A DNA stretch of 34,011 bases from Chloroflexota bacterium. Its GTDB lineage: Bacteria > Chloroflexota > Anaerolineae > Anaerolineales > UBA4823. The stretch spans positions 1-34,011 of the forward strand of contig JAEWYL010000107.1 in the NCBI GenBank assembly GCA_023395675.1, read 5' to 3'. The notes under the pieces were generated by a model. It was not told where the DNA came from. It saw only the letters and a program-made list of their open reading frames with translations, and did not search any database. Position numbers and translations under genes: made by a program. Below are positions 31,661 to 34,011 of this stretch, piece by piece (within the stretch, counting starts at the first letter, position 1; the number at the start of each line of letters is the position of its first letter).

Positions 31661-32392
31661 ATGAAGAATGAAGAAGCCTCCCCAACCCCCGGGGAGGCGA
31701 AGAACGGGATCGGAACGCTGCGGGAGAAGTCCCTGCACGCGGCCCTGAAAGCCTGGTATGCAGGACCCGGAGACCGGATCGAAGCGCCGGTGGACGGCTA
31801 TATGATTGATATTGTGCGCGGAGACCTGCTGATCGAGATCCAGACCCGCAACTTCTTCGCCATGAAAGAGAAGCTGGCAGCCCTGACCTCCAGCCACCCG
31901 GTCCGCCTGGTGCACCCGATCGCGGCCGAAAAATGGATCCTCCACCTGCAGGAGGCGGGCGCGGAACCGGCCGCCCGGCGCAAGTCGCCGCGCCGCGGGC
32001 GGGTGGAGCATCTCTTCACCGAGCTGGTGCGCTTCCCGCGCCTGGTGGCCCACCCGAACTTCAGCCTGGAGGTCCTGCTGATCCAGGAGGAGGAGACCCG
32101 CCTGCAGGACGGCAAAGGCTCGTGGCGGCGCAAGGGCTGGAGCATCGCCGACCGGCGGCTGGTGTCTGTGCTGGAGCGGGTCGAGCTGAACGGCCCGGAG
32201 GATTTCCGCCGCTTCCTGCCGGAGGCTCTGCCCCGCCCCTTCACCAGCCGCGATCTGGCCCGCCTGCGCGGCCTCCACCTCTCCCTGGCGGGCAAGCTGC
32301 TCTACTGCCTGCGAGAGATGGGCCTGGTGGAGGTTTCCGGGCGCAAAGGCCGCAGCTATCTTTATCAGGAGACACCCACCCATGGAAGATGA
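31661..32392 (+). CDS. PD-(D/E)XK-like protein with C-terminal winged helix
   Basis: A 243-residue protein of no recognised named family. Residues 20-90 read like a nuclease-fold core: E22 in a first helix, D50 in YMIDIV, then E59-I-Q61 in LLIEIQTRNF, followed by a helix and VRLVHPI. This is the E..D..ExQ arrangement of the PD-(D/E)XK superfamily with Gln in place of Lys. Residues about 200-240 (FTSRDLARLRGLHLSLAGKL, ending VEVSGRKGRSYLY) look like a winged helix for DNA binding. The ribosome site is weak, and the next gene overlaps by 11 bases. Function as a nuclease or a regulator is inference. Confidence 0.6.
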   Translation: MKNEEASPTPGEAKNGIGTLREKSLHAALKAWYAGPGDRIEAPVDGYMIDIVRGDLLIEIQTRNFFAMKEKLAALTSSHPVRLVHPIAAEKWILHLQEAGAEPAARRKSPRRGRVEHLFTELVRFPRLVAHPNFSLEVLLIQEEETRLQDGKGSWRRKGWSIADRRLVSVLERVELNGPEDFRRFLPEALPRPFTSRDLARLRGLHLSLAGKLLYCLREMGLVEVSGRKGRSYLYQETPTHGR

Positions 32393-32966
32393 AGTCGCTT
32401 TTCTCCCCTATCATGCCATCAATGAATTCATGCTCGACGATTACCGCCACCAGGTGGTGAGCGCGGCGCTGCAGGCCCTGCCGGACCTGCCGGAAGAGCT
32501 GCGCGCCGGCCTGGAGGCCCAGATCCGGCAGGGCGTGCGCGTGCCGGGGTTCCGCAACAGCCTCAAAGCCCCAGCCCAGCTCAAAGTGAAACCCACCGAG
32601 AAAGCCTTCGAGAAAAACCCGGAGCTGGTCTCCCTGATCCTGGCCGCCTGGGCGCACTCCCACCCGGGCCTGCGCCAGCAGGTATTCGACCTGCTCAACG
32701 GGCGCGGTTGGGAGCTCCTGCCGGTCGAGGCGGAGCGCTACAAACTCCCCGGTTGGCTGACCGTCTGGCCTAAAGGACAGGATTTCGAAGTCCTGTACGA
32801 GGCTTTCCACGAGGCCTACCCGGAGAGCCAGGCGGCGCAGAACGACGTCAGCCTGATGGCGGTCTGGTTGAGCGGCCGGCTGCCTTACCATGTGGAAGGC
32901 GAAGAAGATGAAGAAGATTGGGAGGACGAGGGAGAGGACGGAGAGGACGACGGCGAGGCCGCATAA
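32382..32966 (+). CDS. uncharacterised protein with acidic C-terminal tail
   Basis: The 194-residue protein starts inside the end of the previous gene (11-base overlap). The first 165 residues are mostly helical (FMLDDYRHQVVSAALQALP, KNPELVSLILAAWAHSHPGL), with GWLTVWPKGQDFEVLYEAF near the middle. The last 25 residues are almost only Glu and Asp with a few Gly. Such a tail can mimic nucleic acid or bind basic partners. No family is recognised. The next gene starts directly after its stop codon. The close coupling with the PD-(D/E)XK-like gene suggests that the two products work together. Confidence 0.65.
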   Translation: MEDEVAFLPYHAINEFMLDDYRHQVVSAALQALPDLPEELRAGLEAQIRQGVRVPGFRNSLKAPAQLKVKPTEKAFEKNPELVSLILAAWAHSHPGLRQQVFDLLNGRGWELLPVEAERYKLPGWLTVWPKGQDFEVLYEAFHEAYPESQAAQNDVSLMAVWLSGRLPYHVEGEEDEEDWEDEGEDGEDDGEAA

Positions 32967-33986
32967 ATGGAGATCTTCTACGCTCCCAGCCACCTCCTGC
33001 ACGACCCGGGGAAGGCGCTGGTCAACGGGCAGCCCCTGCTGACCGAGGACGACCCCGAACGCATCGAAGTCCTGAGGCGGGCGGTGCAGGAGGCCGGGCT
33101 CGGACCTATCCTGCCGCCCGAGGATCACGGCCGCGAACCGCTGCTGGCGGTGCACGACCGTGATTATCTGGAATTTTTTGCGCACGCCTATGCGCGCGGG
33201 GAAGAATACTATGGAAAGCCAGGCCCCATCTTCCCCGAGACCTACGCCGTGCGCGGCCTGCGCCGCACGCGCCATTTCGCGGGGCAGGTGGGGTACTACA
33301 GCTTCGGGACCGCGACGCCCATCCTGGAGGGCACCTGGGAGGCGGCTTACTGGAGCGCCCAGTGCGCCCTTTCGGCTGCGGCGCGCCTCCGCTCCGGAGA
33401 GCGCTGCGCCTACGCCCTCTGCCGCCCGCCCGGGCACCACGCCTCGACCGACCTGTACGGGGGGTTCTGCTTCCTGAACAACGCCGCCGTGGCCGCCCGC
33501 TTCCTCGGCGGGCGGCTCGCCATCCTGGATATTGACTACCATCACGGGAACGGGACGCAGGAGATCTTCTATTCCGACCCGCAGGTGCTGTACTGCTCGC
33601 TGCACGCCGACCCGGACGAAGATTACCCTTACTTCTGGGGAAGCGCGAGCGAGACCGGCGCCGGAGCCGGAGCCGGGGCCAACTGCAACTTCCCTCTGCC
33701 GCGCGGCGCCGGGGACGATCTCTATCTGAGCACCCTGGACCGCGCCCTGGAGCGCCTGGACGCCCACCGGCCCGAGCGGCTGGTGCTCTCCCTCGGTCTG
33801 GATGCTGCCGCCGGGGACCCGGCGGGCGGGGTCTGCCTCTCCCCGCAGGCTTTCCGCAGGATCGGGGAGCGCCTCGCCTCGCTGAACCTGCCAACCCTCT
33901 TTGTCCAGGAAGGGGGCTACGGGCTGGACAGCCTGGGCGAAAACTGCCTCAGTTTTTTCAGTGGTTTTTTTGAGAGACTGGATTAG
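32967..33986 (+). CDS. histone deacetylase / acetylpolyamine amidohydrolase family protein
   Basis: The 339-residue product is of the zinc-dependent arginase/deacetylase superfamily and fits the length of acetylpolyamine amidohydrolases. Catalytic residues are visible: H157-H158 in RPPGHHA, D190 and H192 in DIDYHHGNGTQ as zinc ligands, D279 in LGLDAAAGDP as third zinc ligand, and Y318 in QEGGYG. An intact active site is therefore predicted. Substrates in bacteria can be acetylated polyamines, acetoin-type or acetyl-lysine; which one is unknown. It begins at the first base after the previous stop, so it is fully coupled. No terminator is visible in the last 25 bases of the window. Confidence 0.92.
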   Translation: MEIFYAPSHLLHDPGKALVNGQPLLTEDDPERIEVLRRAVQEAGLGPILPPEDHGREPLLAVHDRDYLEFFAHAYARGEEYYGKPGPIFPETYAVRGLRRTRHFAGQVGYYSFGTATPILEGTWEAAYWSAQCALSAAARLRSGERCAYALCRPPGHHASTDLYGGFCFLNNAAVAARFLGGRLAILDIDYHHGNGTQEIFYSDPQVLYCSLHADPDEDYPYFWGSASETGAGAGAGANCNFPLPRGAGDDLYLSTLDRALERLDAHRPERLVLSLGLDAAAGDPAGGVCLSPQAFRRIGERLASLNLPTLFVQEGGYGLDSLGENCLSFFSGFFERLD

Positions 33987-34011
33987 TACAAGCTGTGTGG
34001 GGGGGCGCCTA

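Noticed and set aside
1..34011. CRISPR arrays, insertion sequences, integrases, tRNA and rRNA genes
   Set aside because: No regularly spaced repeats, transposase motifs, or tRNA/rRNA signatures were seen on either strand.

Overview
The window is GC-rich DNA, very probably from an anaerobic Chloroflexota bacterium of the Anaerolineae type. The assignment is inferred from gene content: a Complex-I-like group 4 [NiFe] hydrogenase beside a heterodisulfide-reductase/[NiFe]-hydrogenase (Hdr-Mvh) operon, a beta-propeller lipoprotein with the Pro/Thr/Ser-rich linker common in that phylum, and several proteins of families known mostly as uncharacterised Chloroflexota genes. No rRNA, tRNA, CRISPR array, insertion sequence or integrase was seen. 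Most of the window is tightly packed operons; the intergenic stretches hold hairpin terminators, candidate operators and two candidate structured RNAs.

Layout: (1) 1-2975, minus strand: a partial HEAT-like protein and transketolase. (2) 2976-3870: a long intergenic region with paired palindromes, a strong candidate for a ~200-nt structured RNA with its own promoter and terminator, and a perfect TGTGA-N6-TCACA site before the first hydrogenase operon. (3) 3871-12580, plus strand: ten genes for a membrane-bound, ion-pumping hydrogenase (subunits like MbhDE, NuoK, NuoL, NuoN/M, NuoA, NuoB, fused NuoCD, NuoH, NuoI) and a HycI-type maturation protease. (4) 12789-13648: a GNAT acetyltransferase and a small glycine-zipper protein. 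(5) 14004-22029, plus strand: hdrC-hdrB-hdrA-mvhD-mvhG-mvhA, a second maturation protease and a second GNAT protein. (6) 22030-22601: intergenic DNA with a terminator, DnaA-box-like sites, a branched fold and a G-rich tract. (7) 22602-25413, minus strand: isocitrate dehydrogenase kinase/phosphatase (aceK) followed by a secreted protein of three tandem domains. (8) 25792-29908, minus strand: the translational GTPase TypA and a beta-propeller lipoprotein. (9) 30122-33986, plus strand: a five-gene cluster with a sucrase/ferredoxin-like protein, a five-repeat protein, a nuclease-fold-like protein, an acidic-tailed protein and a histone-deacetylase-family amidohydrolase.

How the genes may work together: the membrane hydrogenase should couple ferredoxin and H2/H+ to proton or sodium pumping. 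The soluble Hdr-Mvh complex should couple H2 oxidation to a low-potential ferredoxin and a higher-potential, disulfide-type acceptor by flavin-based electron bifurcation. Both share H2 and ferredoxin, so the two operons could form one H2/ferredoxin circuit. The end acceptor of HdrB cannot be read from the window. The least explained parts are the 3295-3504 RNA, the 22345-22423 fold, the three-domain secreted protein linked to aceK, and the 30122-33986 cluster.
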